DNA from: an uncultured Roseovarius sp.
GTDB lineage: Bacteria > Pseudomonadota > Alphaproteobacteria > Rhodobacterales > Rhodobacteraceae
Direction of reading: 5' to 3'
Assembly (NCBI GenBank): GCA_947499555.1
Contig: CANMOU010000001.1
Coordinates: 744,001 to 808,000 of the forward strand
Length of the DNA stretch: 64,000 nucleotides
The notes beneath the pieces were generated by a model. The model searched no databases, was not told where the DNA came from, and worked only from the letters and a program-made list of their open reading frames with translations. Position numbers and translations under genes: made by a program. This document shows positions 29,165 to 38,039 of the stretch, one piece after another; position 1 is the stretch's first letter; each line of letters opens with the position of its first letter.

Positions 29165-30256
29165 TTAGTCCCTCTGCTCGGACTTGGAAACCGTTTTCTT
29201 AAGCTCCGCCACGTCAGCGAAAAGCCGTTTCAGGCGACGGAAGCCTTTGAAAACCTCCATCGTGGTCTCCATCTTCATGGCCGGGTAGCCAAGCATGACG
29301 CGGCCCTCGGGAATATTGGAGAGCACGATTGTCCCGCCGCCAGTGATCACATTATCCCCGATAAAGATATTATCGCTGACCCCGGTCTGACCGCCAAGCA
29401 CCACATTATTGCCGATCCGCGTTGAGCCTGCGATGCCCACGCAACCGCATAACAGAGAGTCGTTTCCGATCTCCACGTTGTGACCAATCATCACAAGGTT
29501 ATCGATTTTCGTGCCATTGCCGATCCGCGTGTCGCGGATTGTGCCCCGGTCAATTGTGCAGTTCGAGCCAAGCTCGACATCATGGCCGATGCGCACCGCC
29601 CCAAGGCTGTTGATCCGCGTCCAGGACTGCGCGCTTGTACCATCCTGCGAGCCCAATGTCTGGCGGGCCTGCTCGACATTCGACTTCTCTGGTGTGACGT
29701 AGGAAAACCCGTCGCCACCAACAACGGCACCGGGCTGCGCAATAAACCGGTCGCCGATCACAACCCGCGCCCCGATCCGGACACCCTCGCGCAAAAATGC
29801 GTTTTCGCCGAGAATTGCGTTTGTGCCAACAAAAGCCTGCGGGCCGATCACGCTGCCTGCGCCAACCTGCGCGCCAGCGCAAACCACTGCCATCGGGCCA
29901 ACCGACACACCCTCTGCCAGCACAGCGCTCTCATGCACAACGGCGGATGGATGGATGCCGCTGTCCCAGCCTTGGCCGGGGTCAAAGAGCGTGGTCAGGC
30001 CCGACATCACATAGCGTGGGCGCGGTGCAATGATCGCCGCCTCAAGCCCCAGCGACTGCCAATCTGCCCCGTCCCAGACAACCGCCGCGCGGGCCTGCCC
30101 TTTTCCAAGGGTCTCGGCATATTCAGGCTTCATCGCCAAAGCAAGATCGTCGCCGCCTGCATCGGCAGGCTCGGCCACACCTGAAATCTCAAGCGCGCCA
30201 TTGCCAAGCGCCGTGGTTCCAAGCGCCTTGGCGATCTGCTCAACCGTGTAAGCCAT
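29165..30256 (-). CDS. lpxD: UDP-3-O-(3-hydroxyacyl)glucosamine N-acyltransferase
   Basis: LpxD adds the N-linked hydroxyacyl chain in lipid A synthesis. The 363 residues contain an N-terminal uridine-binding domain and a long left-handed beta-helix of hexapeptide repeats. The catalytic His is in DNLVMIGHNVEIGNDS. The C-terminal helical part (FKGFRRLKRLFADVAELKK) fits ACP recognition. A GGGGGAG ribosome site precedes the ATG. It heads the lpxD-acp-KAS unit. Confidence 0.95.
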   Translation of the reverse strand: MAYTVEQIAKALGTTALGNGALEISGVAEPADAGGDDLALAMKPEYAETLGKGQARAAVVWDGADWQSLGLEAAIIAPRPRYVMSGLTTLFDPGQGWDSGIHPSAVVHESAVLAEGVSVGPMAVVCAGAQVGAGSVIGPQAFVGTNAILGENAFLREGVRIGARVVIGDRFIAQPGAVVGGDGFSYVTPEKSNVEQARQTLGSQDGTSAQSWTRINSLGAVRIGHDVELGSNCTIDRGTIRDTRIGNGTKIDNLVMIGHNVEIGNDSLLCGCVGIAGSTRIGNNVVLGGQTGVSDNIFIGDNVITGGGTIVLSNIPEGRVMLGYPAMKMETTMEVFKGFRRLKRLFADVAELKKTVSKSEQRD

Positions 30257-30286
30257 GCGACTCCCCCTGCTTCTCAGGGGAAGCGT

Positions 30287-31981
30287 TTATCCTTGAACGG
30301 CGTTTAGCGAAACCCCTGCGCGTTCCAGCGCGGACCAAATCCTCGTATCCCGCCCGTAGACGTCGCTGCGGAACCGGATGACGCCTTTGGCATCGCTGAC
30401 AGCTGTGCGGTAAATGATATGCACCGGCACATGCGTGTCGAGATGCACATAGGTTTCGCGCCCCGTATCCAGCGTCCGGTGGAATGCCGCCTTTGGGTCA
30501 GCTTCCTGTTTCGACAGAATTTCATAGGCGAAATCAAACGGATCAGCCAGACGAATGCACCCATGGCTATAGGCCCGCACTTCGCGAGAGAACAGGTCTT
30601 TGTGCGGTGTGTCATGCAGGTAGATGTTGTACTTGTTGGGGAACATGAACTTCACAAGCCCCAAAGCATTGCGCGGCGACGGCGGCTGCTTCAGCGCGAA
30701 GGGAAAAGTCCGCGCGCTATAGGCGGCAAAATTTACTGATCCCCGGCTGACTGTCTGTCCACGCGAATTGACCACGCGCAGATGGCTGACCGCATTGGGG
30801 TTGGCCCGCAGTTTGGGCAGATATTCCTTCACAGCAATAGAGCGCGGCACATGCCAGGTCGGATTGATGACCATATGCTCCATTTCGTCCGAAAACTCCG
30901 GGCTTCGGCGTCCGTCCTTGTGCATGCCGATCACGGCGCGCGTGCGGAATGTCTCGCGATCATCATCCATGATCCGCGCGCTGAAATCGGTCAGGTTGAC
31001 AAGAATATGTCGCTTGCCTTTGCCGCCCGGCAGGTTGATCCAGCGCTCTCTTTCCATTGCGACGATCACCGATTTCAAACGATCTGCCGCAGAGACATTG
31101 ATCGCTTTGAGCGTATCAGCATCGGCGACACCGTCGGCTTCCAACCCATGCAACTCCTGGAAGTTCCGAATGGCTGCTTCCATGTTGCGGTCATAGCTTT
31201 GGGTCACGGAACGATCCATGTAACCCATGCGCACCAAACGATTGCGCAAGGCCACCACGGCTGATCCGGTGGAGCCGGGCTTGAGCGACTTGGCCGCCAC
31301 AGGCTCACCCCATCCACCATTTTTCACAACCGCATCAAGCGTGAGCCGCGCTTTCCTAAGACGGGCATATTCATTGGTTTGCGGTGCGAGCGTCCGGAAA
31401 TAGGTGTTGGGATCTCCAGATTGGAACCGCTTGAGATACATCTTGCGATCCCGCAGCGGCACCTCACGCTTTATGTTCTCATCCACCTCGATGGGCGTCA
31501 GGATGCCGGTCTGCATATCTTTCGACAGGCGCAGGAACATCTGGCTCATCGCCACTTCCGCAAAGCCAAGCTCACGTGTTGAGTTCGCGCTGCGCAGCTT
31601 GTCGATAAGAGCTGCCGTCTCATATCGCGCTTCTGGAAGACCGTGGGTTTCTACCTTGCCCAGAGCGTGGATCAAGTCCTGACGGCGCGTCTGGCCCAAG
31701 GCGTCATCCCGTGTCCAAAGCGGCGCATACCCGACGCTTTGATAATATTCAGCGAGATCCCGATCCTTTGCGGCCGCTTCTGCCACGGCCTGTTTGAACG
31801 CCATGCTCTGCGCCTTTGCAGGCTGCGCCACCCAGAAGAGAAGAATGATTGCGAGAAGCACCGCGCCGATGGCGGCAATCACCATCTGCTGGCTTGTCTG
31901 CAACTCTGTTCTGGCCACCACTTTTGCGCGTGCCTTTGCACTGAACACGCTGTGGTCATCTACTCGATTATCCGCCTTCAT
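30287..31981 (-). CDS. L,D-transpeptidase (YcbB/LdtD-like)
   Basis: This enzyme forms 3-3 cross-links in peptidoglycan. The 564 residues have a short cytoplasmic N-terminus, a membrane anchor (about 32-52), a helical scaffold, a peptidoglycan-binding domain (about 245-300; LKPGSTGSAVVALRNRLVRMGY) and a catalytic domain with the nucleophile Cys in YSHGCIRLADP and its upstream His in YLHDTPHKDLF. Length and order match E. coli YcbB. It is divergent from a MepK-like gene, as if keeping the ycbB-ycbK pairing. Confidence 0.9.
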   Translation of the reverse strand: MKADNRVDDHSVFSAKARAKVVARTELQTSQQMVIAAIGAVLLAIILLFWVAQPAKAQSMAFKQAVAEAAAKDRDLAEYYQSVGYAPLWTRDDALGQTRRQDLIHALGKVETHGLPEARYETAALIDKLRSANSTRELGFAEVAMSQMFLRLSKDMQTGILTPIEVDENIKREVPLRDRKMYLKRFQSGDPNTYFRTLAPQTNEYARLRKARLTLDAVVKNGGWGEPVAAKSLKPGSTGSAVVALRNRLVRMGYMDRSVTQSYDRNMEAAIRNFQELHGLEADGVADADTLKAINVSAADRLKSVIVAMERERWINLPGGKGKRHILVNLTDFSARIMDDDRETFRTRAVIGMHKDGRRSPEFSDEMEHMVINPTWHVPRSIAVKEYLPKLRANPNAVSHLRVVNSRGQTVSRGSVNFAAYSARTFPFALKQPPSPRNALGLVKFMFPNKYNIYLHDTPHKDLFSREVRAYSHGCIRLADPFDFAYEILSKQEADPKAAFHRTLDTGRETYVHLDTHVPVHIIYRTAVSDAKGVIRFRSDVYGRDTRIWSALERAGVSLNAVQG

Positions 31982-32312
31982 TTTGAAAATCCCCCAAAAA
32001 CCAATAAAGCAACGCCTGTTTGACTAAGATGTTTCCCGTCTTTGTGTCAGAAGTCCAATCAATTTTCCTTGCGCGCTCAACCTGTCCACATTGCCATCAG
32101 ATTGGTGCAGCATTGCCGCGCGGCGATGACACAGATGCGTAAAAACTGCGCAAAATTTCGCCGAAATTTGTTGATCTTACCCCTGTGACCGTTTCACCCC
32201 TTGGTAACTGATTCTCGTTATGCCATAAACCTCCCACATCTGGGGACAAGGTGGTACGGTTGCTTCCACAGCAGAGGTAGCCGCACGTAGCGACGGGACG
32301 GGCGCTAACGCG
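31982..32312. other. Divergent promoter region between the L,D-transpeptidase and MepK-like genes
   Basis: No gene is seen in these 331 bases. Two signals stand out: a perfect 7-3-7 inverted repeat, AAATTTC GCC GAAATTT (32153-32169), and a promoter-like TTGGTA / N17 / CATAAA (32201-32229) that would transcribe the MepK-like gene with a leader of roughly 75 bases. Confidence 0.5.
32201..32229 (+). promoter_or_regulatory. Possible sigma-70-type promoter for the MepK-like gene
   Basis: TTGGTA and CATAAA are separated by exactly 17 bases, 84 bases before the ATG. The match is moderate and unconfirmed. Confidence 0.35.
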
Positions 32313-32882
32313 ATGAAAAACAATAGCTCTTTGGGCATGAACAGGCGTGCTCTACTTGGTGCTTTTGCCGCAACTTTTGTGACGGCCGCACCCACATTCA
32401 CCAATGCGGCAGGGTTCCTTCGTGGGGCTGGCGATATACGCAGGCTCAAGATGGCGTCGCCACGCACTGGTGAAAAAATCGACACAATCTACTGGATTGA
32501 AGGTGAATATATCAAAGACGCGGTGAAAGAGATTAACCTTTTCATGCGCGACTGGCGGACGAATGATGTGCATACAATCGACCTTCGCACCGTCGATGTG
32601 ATGGCCGCCGCGCACAACCTTATGGATACGCGCGAGCCCTACCTTCTTCTGTCCGGATATCGAAGCCCGAAGACAAACGCGATGTTGCGCTCGCGCTCGC
32701 GTGGTGTTGCCAAGAATTCGCGCCACATGGTGGGTCAGGCCGCTGATCTTCGCCTCACATCGCGCTCGGTCAACCAGATGTATCGCGCCGCCAAAGCCTG
32801 TCGTGGCGGTGGTGTCGGCCGTTACTCCGGTTCGAACTTCGTCCATATGGATTGCGGCCCGGTCCGCACCTGGGGCCGCTGA
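32313..32882 (+). CDS. DUF882 murein endopeptidase (MepK/YcbK-like)
   Basis: The 189 residues begin with a twin-arginine-type signal (NRRALLGAFAATFVTAAPTF). An M15-type zinc peptidase domain follows, with SGYRSPKTNAML, the zinc motif HMVGQAADL (near 140-148) and the final HMDCGP (near 180). E. coli MepK cuts the 3-3 cross-links made by LdtD-type enzymes, which fits its divergent neighbour. The start is taken at 32313; the ATG of MNRRAL eight codons in is an alternative. Confidence 0.88.
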   Translation: MKNNSSLGMNRRALLGAFAATFVTAAPTFTNAAGFLRGAGDIRRLKMASPRTGEKIDTIYWIEGEYIKDAVKEINLFMRDWRTNDVHTIDLRTVDVMAAAHNLMDTREPYLLLSGYRSPKTNAMLRSRSRGVAKNSRHMVGQAADLRLTSRSVNQMYRAAKACRGGGVGRYSGSNFVHMDCGPVRTWGR

Positions 32883-32910
32883 GAACAAGATTCAAATAGC
32901 GTGACAAGAT

Positions 32911-32934
32911 GCCGGCCTGACAGGCCGGCTTTTT
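32911..32934 (+). terminator. Rho-independent terminator after the MepK-like gene
   Basis: The perfect eight-base stem GCCGGCCT/AGGCCGGC with loop GAC is followed by TTTTT. Confidence 0.9.
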
Positions 32935-32998
32935 GTTGAGATAAATGTCTGGTTTTGCCGGCCTTGCCCTCTTCACGGCACGCTCTTAACCTTCGGCC

Positions 32999-33478
32999 AT
33001 GGCCTTTCAGATCACCGCTGCGACCCCCACGCATATTCCCAAGATCGCTGACATCTGGCATCGAGGCTGGCATGACGCTCATGACAAGATTGTGCCAGAA
33101 GCCCTGAAGCGGCTGCGCACCGATGAAAGTTTTCTGGCCCGCACCAAGGCGCGGCTTCCACAGGCCGAGGTCGCAATCCGGGATGGGAAAGTTATCGGGT
33201 TCTTCATGACCATCGGTGACGAGCTGAACCAGATGTATGTCAGCCAGGACGCGCGCGGAACCGGTGCGGCAGGCGCGCTTATCGAGGCCGCCGAATCCCG
33301 CCTGCGCGCCGAAGGTCATGATCTGGCCTGGCTTGCCTGTGCCATAGGCAATGCCCGCGCCATGCGGTTTTACGAAAAATCAGGCTGGGTAAATCAGGGA
33401 CGCCAGATGGTGACACTGGACACAATCGCAGGCCCGTTCGAGCTGGATATATGGCGCTACGAAAAGCGTCTGCGCTAA
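32999..33478 (+). CDS. GNAT family N-acetyltransferase
   Basis: The 159-residue acetyltransferase has the acetyl-CoA loop SQDARGTGAAGALIEAAESRL (key Arg/Gln-x-x-Gly-x-Gly/Ala variant, near 80-95) and the C-terminal ARAMRFYEKSGWV motif. The substrate cannot be told. It stands between a terminator and convergent lipA. Confidence 0.85.
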   Translation: MAFQITAATPTHIPKIADIWHRGWHDAHDKIVPEALKRLRTDESFLARTKARLPQAEVAIRDGKVIGFFMTIGDELNQMYVSQDARGTGAAGALIEAAESRLRAEGHDLAWLACAIGNARAMRFYEKSGWVNQGRQMVTLDTIAGPFELDIWRYEKRLR

Positions 33479-33483
33479 CCGCC

Positions 33484-34431
33484 CTACCCCAGCTTCGCCA
33501 GTCTTGCCGCGCGCAAACGGGCGAAATCGTCACCCGCGTGGTACGACGACCGCGTCAAAGGTGTCGCGGAAACCATCAGGAAGCCCTTGCCATAGGCGGC
33601 CTTCTCGTAGGCTTTGAACTCATCTGGGTGCACAAACCGATCCACTGCATGATGCTTGGGTGTCGGCTGCAGATACTGACCAATGGTCAGAAAATCGATA
33701 TCCGCGGCGCGCATGTCATCCATCACCTGCGTGACTGCTTGCCGGTCCTCGCCAAGGCCAACCATGATGCCTGATTTGGTGAACATCGTGGGATCGAGTT
33801 CCTTAACGCGCTGAAGCAGGCGCAAGGAGTGAAAATACCGCGCACCGGGGCGCACCTCGGGATAAAGGCCCGGCACGGTTTCCAGGTTGTGGTTGAACAC
33901 ATCCGGCTTGGCCGCAACAACAATTTCGAGAACTGCGGGATCGGCCTTGATGAAATCAGGCGTCAGAATCTCGATGGTCGTACCGGGTGACTGGCGACGG
34001 ATCGCACGGATGGTCTGCGCAAAATGCTCCGCTCCGCCATCTTCCACGTCGTCGCGGTCCACAGAGGTAACAACGACATGGTTCAGCCCAAGCTTCTTGA
34101 CCGCGTCGGCGACACGGCCGGGTTCAAATACATCAAGCGCCTCTGGTGGTTTGCCCGTCGCGATATTGCAAAATGTGCAGGCCCGCGTGCACACCTCTCC
34201 CATGATCATCATGGTCGCGTGGCCCTGGTTCCAGCATTCGCCGACATTTGGACAGCCCGCTTCTTCACATACCGTGACAAGCTTATGTTCACGCATGATT
34301 TTTTGCGTATCGCGATAACCGCGACCGACAGGGGCTTTCACCCGGATCCAATCAGGCTTCTTGGGTTGAGCCTTGTCAGGGCGATGCGCTTTTTCCGGGT
34401 GGCGCTCAGCCGGTATTTTGAGGTCTCGCAC
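33484..34431 (-). CDS. lipA: Lipoyl synthase
   Basis: This radical-SAM enzyme inserts two sulfurs into octanoyl-protein to make lipoate for 2-oxoacid dehydrogenases. The 315 residues contain both clusters: the LipA-specific [12 protein letters not shown] and the radical-SAM CTRACTFC. The C-terminus carries the RSSYHAGD motif. It is convergent with the GNAT gene, with only five bases between stops. Confidence 0.97.
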   Translation of the reverse strand: MRDLKIPAERHPEKAHRPDKAQPKKPDWIRVKAPVGRGYRDTQKIMREHKLVTVCEEAGCPNVGECWNQGHATMMIMGEVCTRACTFCNIATGKPPEALDVFEPGRVADAVKKLGLNHVVVTSVDRDDVEDGGAEHFAQTIRAIRRQSPGTTIEILTPDFIKADPAVLEIVVAAKPDVFNHNLETVPGLYPEVRPGARYFHSLRLLQRVKELDPTMFTKSGIMVGLGEDRQAVTQVMDDMRAADIDFLTIGQYLQPTPKHHAVDRFVHPDEFKAYEKAAYGKGFLMVSATPLTRSSYHAGDDFARLRAARLAKLG

Positions 34432-34482
34432 GGATCATTCCCCGCAAATGGTTTGGTAACCTCGGCTATGTATAAGCATCTA

Positions 34483-34606
34483 AGGTGGGTTTTTCCAGTT
34501 TCGTGGCTGCCTCCCTCACCCGGGATAGCCGCAAGTAACCAGTTCCCACCGAACGTGCATCGTAGAGAAGTTATCTGGCCCGCACTTAGGATGCGGGCCC
34601 TTTTTT
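34483..34606 (+). ncRNA. Candidate small structured RNA between lipA and the DUF6456 gene
   Basis: Both flanking genes point to the minus strand, yet a strong plus-strand terminator ends here. Upstream, TATAAG (34471-34476) could be a -10 box. A rod-like fold follows at once: GGTGGG/CCCACC (34484-34489, 34545-34550), an internal bubble, then GTGGCT/AGCCGC (34503-34508, 34527-34532) and TCCC/GGGA around a six-base loop. The shape (closing stem, bubble, apical stem) recalls 6S-type RNAs, but I cannot assign a family. The length is near 124. Confidence 0.55.
34577..34606 (+). terminator. Strong rho-independent terminator of the candidate RNA
   Basis: The perfect eight-base stem GGCCCGCA/TGCGGGCC with loop CTTAGGA is followed by C and six T residues. 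Confidence 0.9.
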
Positions 34607-34637
34607 GTCCATATGATGAAACGTCGCGGTGGCGGGC

Positions 34638-35729
34638 TCAGCCCATCAGACCTGCCGTGTCGCCCAATCCGTCATAATGACGTTTCAGACGCTGCAGCGC
34701 GATGCGCAGTACAATCTTGCCTGACCGCGCAGACCAACCCATGTCCTTTTCTGCGCTTTCCAACCCTTCAAGAAAGCAGCAACACCGGAGTGCCACATCC
34801 CCAAGGCCGGGGCCCAGATCACGCAACGCGCTGGTGACCCGCTGCCGCGCAGACGCCATCGTGCCTGCGTCTTGGTCATTTGTCAGCACCTGCAGCTCAC
34901 CGTTCAGGAACGCGTCCCAGTTCCGGCCTTTGCGATCGCCCAACTGGGACATCTCGAAATCCTCGCGCAAACGTTCTCCGGCGCGAACCAGTGCCTCTGA
35001 CAGAAAACGCTCTCCACCTTTGTCGCGACGTCGAGACAGCAAAACCAGAGGGGAGTCCGCCACGCCATATCGAAGACCGCGCCGGTAAAGGGGGCGTTCC
35101 GACCCGTTTCTGGCCCCACTGGCCAATTCGTCGGCATCCTCGCCGCAAAGCGCCGCATTCTCCTGTTCTGCCAGAAGCCGTGCCAACATAGACCGACCAG
35201 CCGCCGTCACACGATAGCGCGAAACCTTGCCTTCACTGTCGCATTGTATCCAGGCGTTAAGGGCCATGGCCTCTGCTATGTCGCGATCGACAATTGCCGT
35301 CCGCGTACTGCCTTCCGCCGTTTCGCGGACGACCACGGCTTTTTCCATTGTCGGCGCGACCGCCAGCACCGCCCCAGCCTCGCACAATCGTCGCAACACG
35401 CGGATTGCCTGCGTGTTCAGGCGTTGCTCGGTCAGCGCCGATGCCTCGGCATCCGGGGCCTCTGCGCCACTCATGGCGCCTTGTCCGTTTTGATACGCCG
35501 CCACCTGCGGGCCCAACCGGCGCAGCGCCTCGTCCACCAGCACATCATCGCGGCGCGCTTCGAAGGCGCGCACCTGGCGTGACACTGTCGACGCATGACA
35601 TCCCGACATTCGGGCAAGCGACCGGATCGAAGCGCCCGCTTCGGTATGGGCCACATAATTCAGGGCAGCGCGTGGCACCCAGACTAAGGCTCCGTTCCCG
35701 TGCGTATCCGAAACCTTACATTTCGTCAT
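34638..35729 (-). CDS. DUF6456 helix-turn-helix protein
   Basis: The 363-residue putative DNA-binding protein has an N-terminal HTH (SIRSLARMSGCHASTVSRQVRAFEA in part, near 35-58), a middle winged-helix-like segment (VSRYRVTAAGRSMLARLL) and a C-terminal DUF6456 domain (SALRDLGPGLGDVALRCCCFLEG; KIVLRIALQRLKRHY). The family is typical of Rhodobacterales and of unknown role. It stands divergent from the small DUF6477 gene, a recurrent neighbour. Confidence 0.8.
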   Translation of the reverse strand: MTKCKVSDTHGNGALVWVPRAALNYVAHTEAGASIRSLARMSGCHASTVSRQVRAFEARRDDVLVDEALRRLGPQVAAYQNGQGAMSGAEAPDAEASALTEQRLNTQAIRVLRRLCEAGAVLAVAPTMEKAVVVRETAEGSTRTAIVDRDIAEAMALNAWIQCDSEGKVSRYRVTAAGRSMLARLLAEQENAALCGEDADELASGARNGSERPLYRRGLRYGVADSPLVLLSRRRDKGGERFLSEALVRAGERLREDFEMSQLGDRKGRNWDAFLNGELQVLTNDQDAGTMASARQRVTSALRDLGPGLGDVALRCCCFLEGLESAEKDMGWSARSGKIVLRIALQRLKRHYDGLGDTAGLMG

Positions 35730-35982
35730 CCATTACCCTCCTGTTGCAGTCCGAAGTCTGCATGGCCAAGACCAGGGTCTGAACATCCACAGACTTATCC
35801 ACATACAAAGTTTCTACCTATGATTGTATTTCTTACCAGTTCGTTAATTCATGGCGTGTTCAGCAACAGTGGTTTGCATTTCGTAAACAATGACAAACCC
35901 GTCCGAACGCAGAATCGGTGATTTGCGCAACACCCTCCTGAGTTGTGTCAATGATGCCGCCACAAATGTAAGGGAGACGCCG

Positions 35983-36285
35983 ATGTGTGACGTTCTACAA
36001 CAACTTAATGCCCTCAAACGCCCCAAGCTGCTCATCAATGCGGCGCGTATAGGATCGATGGAGTATCGCAGAGAAACCCATCTCCATCGTCATCTCAAGG
36101 AAAGCGGTCCGCTGCACAGCCATCACGCTTTGGAACGGCTGATAGAGCTGGAATCAGAACTGGATGCGAAACGTACTGGGGCGACGGCCGGGTATTCTGT
36201 GGCACGTCATGTCGAACTTTTGATCGCGATGATGGGCGAGGCACGTATTCTGCGCACCGCCCATCAATGCCAGATCATCAGGTAA
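35983..36285 (+). CDS. DUF6477 small protein
   Basis: About 100 residues, helical and basic, begin MCDVLQQLNALKRPKLLINAAR in key residues and contain ARHVELLIAMMGEARIL near the end. No catalytic motif is visible. The ATG at 35983 has GGGAG six bases upstream, which decides against longer in-frame starts. Its last eight bases overlap the end of the convergent MttB-family gene. Confidence 0.78.
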   Translation: MCDVLQQLNALKRPKLLINAARIGSMEYRRETHLHRHLKESGPLHSHHALERLIELESELDAKRTGATAGYSVARHVELLIAMMGEARILRTAHQCQIIR

Positions 36286-37822
36286 AGGCGTCTGGCATGG
36301 ACGCCTTTTTCTCGACCACGTAGGCATCAAGCGCTTCTTCGATTGCCGGATCCAGCGCGGGCTTCTGATAGGTGGCGAGCATTTGCTTCATCTTCGCATT
36401 GGCCAGGCTCATCGTGTCGCGCTCGCCCTCTTCGGCCCAGGTTTCAAACGGCTTATAATCAAGCACATTGGTGCGCCAGAACGCGGATTTGAAATTGGCC
36501 TGAGTATGCGCACATCCAAGGTAATGGCCGCCTGGCCCGACTTCGCGGATCGCATCCATGGCCTGCCCATTTTCATCAACGCTTATGCCTTTGGCCAGGT
36601 GATGCAGAATGCCCAACTGATCGGCGTCCATCACAAATTTCTCGAAGGATGACACCAGCCCGCCTTCCAGCCAGCCACAGGAATGCAGCATGAAATTCAC
36701 ACCTGACAAAAGACCCATATTGAGACTGTTGGCCGTCTCATATGCCGCTTGCGCGTCCGGCAGTTTGGAGCCGGTAAAGGACCCTGCCGACCGGTAAGGC
36801 AAACCAAGCCGGCGCGCCAGTTGCCCTGCGCCATAGGTGATGTGAGAGGCCTCCGGTGTGCCAAAGGTCGGCGCCCCGGAATTCATGTCAATCGACGTCA
36901 CAAATGCGCCCATGATCACCGGCGCCCCCGGACGGCAAAGCTGGTTGTAGGAAATCCCGGCCAAGACTTCGGCCAAGACCTGTGTCAGCGTCCCGGCCAC
37001 CGAAACCGGGGCCATCGCGCCGCCGACAATGAAAGGAGAGACGATGCAGGCCTGATTGTTCTGCGCATAAACCTCCATCGCACCCATCATGACATCATCA
37101 AAAGTCATCGGCGAATTGATGTTGATGAGCGATGTCATCACGGTGTTTTCCTGAACGAAATCCTTGCCAAAAAGGATGCCGCTCATATCGACACTGTCCT
37201 GCGCGCGGCTGGGCTCAGTCACCGACCCCATATAGGGTTTGTCCGAAAGCACCATATGCGCGCGCAACATGTCGAGGTGACGCTTGTTCACCGGGATATC
37301 GGTGGGTTCACAAACCGTCCCACCCGAGTGATGCAGCCATTTCGACATGTAGCCGAGTTTCACGAAGGTCTCGAAATCCTCCATCGTCGCATAGCGACGG
37401 CCGCCATCCATATCCCGCACGAAAGGCGGGCCGTAAACAGGGGCGCAAACCATCGTGTTGCCGCCGACGACCACACTGCGTTCGGGGTTGCGGGCATGCT
37501 GCGTGTATTGGCTCGGCGCGGTCTTGATCAATTCACGCGCCAGACCGCGCGGCAGGCGCACGCGCTCTCCATCAACATCAGCGCCCGCATCCTTCCACCG
37601 CGCGAGAGCGGCAGGGTTGTCAACGAAATTGACGCCAATCTCTTCCAGCACCGTTTCGGCATTGTGTTCGATGATCTCAAGCGCCTCATCGTTCAGCACC
37701 TCGAAAAGAGGAATATTGCGCTCAATATATTTGGCGGTCTCGATGGAAACGGCAGTGCGTTCTGCGCGGCGCGCAGCGCCGCCTCCGCCTCGTCCCCGTC
37801 TGCGAGCTGATGCTTCGGTCAT
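36278..37822 (-). CDS. Trimethylamine methyltransferase (MttB) family protein, non-pyrrolysine
   Basis: The protein has 514 residues with the MttB-superfamily TIM-barrel fold and motifs such as HHSGGTVCEPTDIPVNKRH, PVIMGAFVTSIDMNSGAP and GGHYLGCAHTQANF. The frame has no internal amber codon, so it is one of the non-pyrrolysine members. Characterised relatives demethylate glycine betaine or related quaternary amines to a corrinoid protein. No corrinoid protein or methyltransferase partner is adjacent, so the substrate is open. The N-terminus carries an Arg/Gly-rich tail. Confidence 0.85.
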   Translation of the reverse strand: MTEASARRRGRGGGGAARRAERTAVSIETAKYIERNIPLFEVLNDEALEIIEHNAETVLEEIGVNFVDNPAALARWKDAGADVDGERVRLPRGLARELIKTAPSQYTQHARNPERSVVVGGNTMVCAPVYGPPFVRDMDGGRRYATMEDFETFVKLGYMSKWLHHSGGTVCEPTDIPVNKRHLDMLRAHMVLSDKPYMGSVTEPSRAQDSVDMSGILFGKDFVQENTVMTSLININSPMTFDDVMMGAMEVYAQNNQACIVSPFIVGGAMAPVSVAGTLTQVLAEVLAGISYNQLCRPGAPVIMGAFVTSIDMNSGAPTFGTPEASHITYGAGQLARRLGLPYRSAGSFTGSKLPDAQAAYETANSLNMGLLSGVNFMLHSCGWLEGGLVSSFEKFVMDADQLGILHHLAKGISVDENGQAMDAIREVGPGGHYLGCAHTQANFKSAFWRTNVLDYKPFETWAEEGERDTMSLANAKMKQMLATYQKPALDPAIEEALDAYVVEKKASMPDAFT

Positions 37823-38039
37823 GTTTGCCTAACCCTTGCAAATCCCAGAGCGCCCGGTCGTCGGGCGCCACTGCATGATCATGTACCCCAGCCCACCATC
37901 GCAACAGAGGAAAATTACGTCCTATGAGGCGGGAAAGCGACATTTCCGACGCTGCGGGTCAGGACAAACTCATCCGACAAACCACAGGGGCCACACCCGA
38001 GGCTTGCACCCGCCCCGCCCCCGTCCTATTGGGCTTGTC

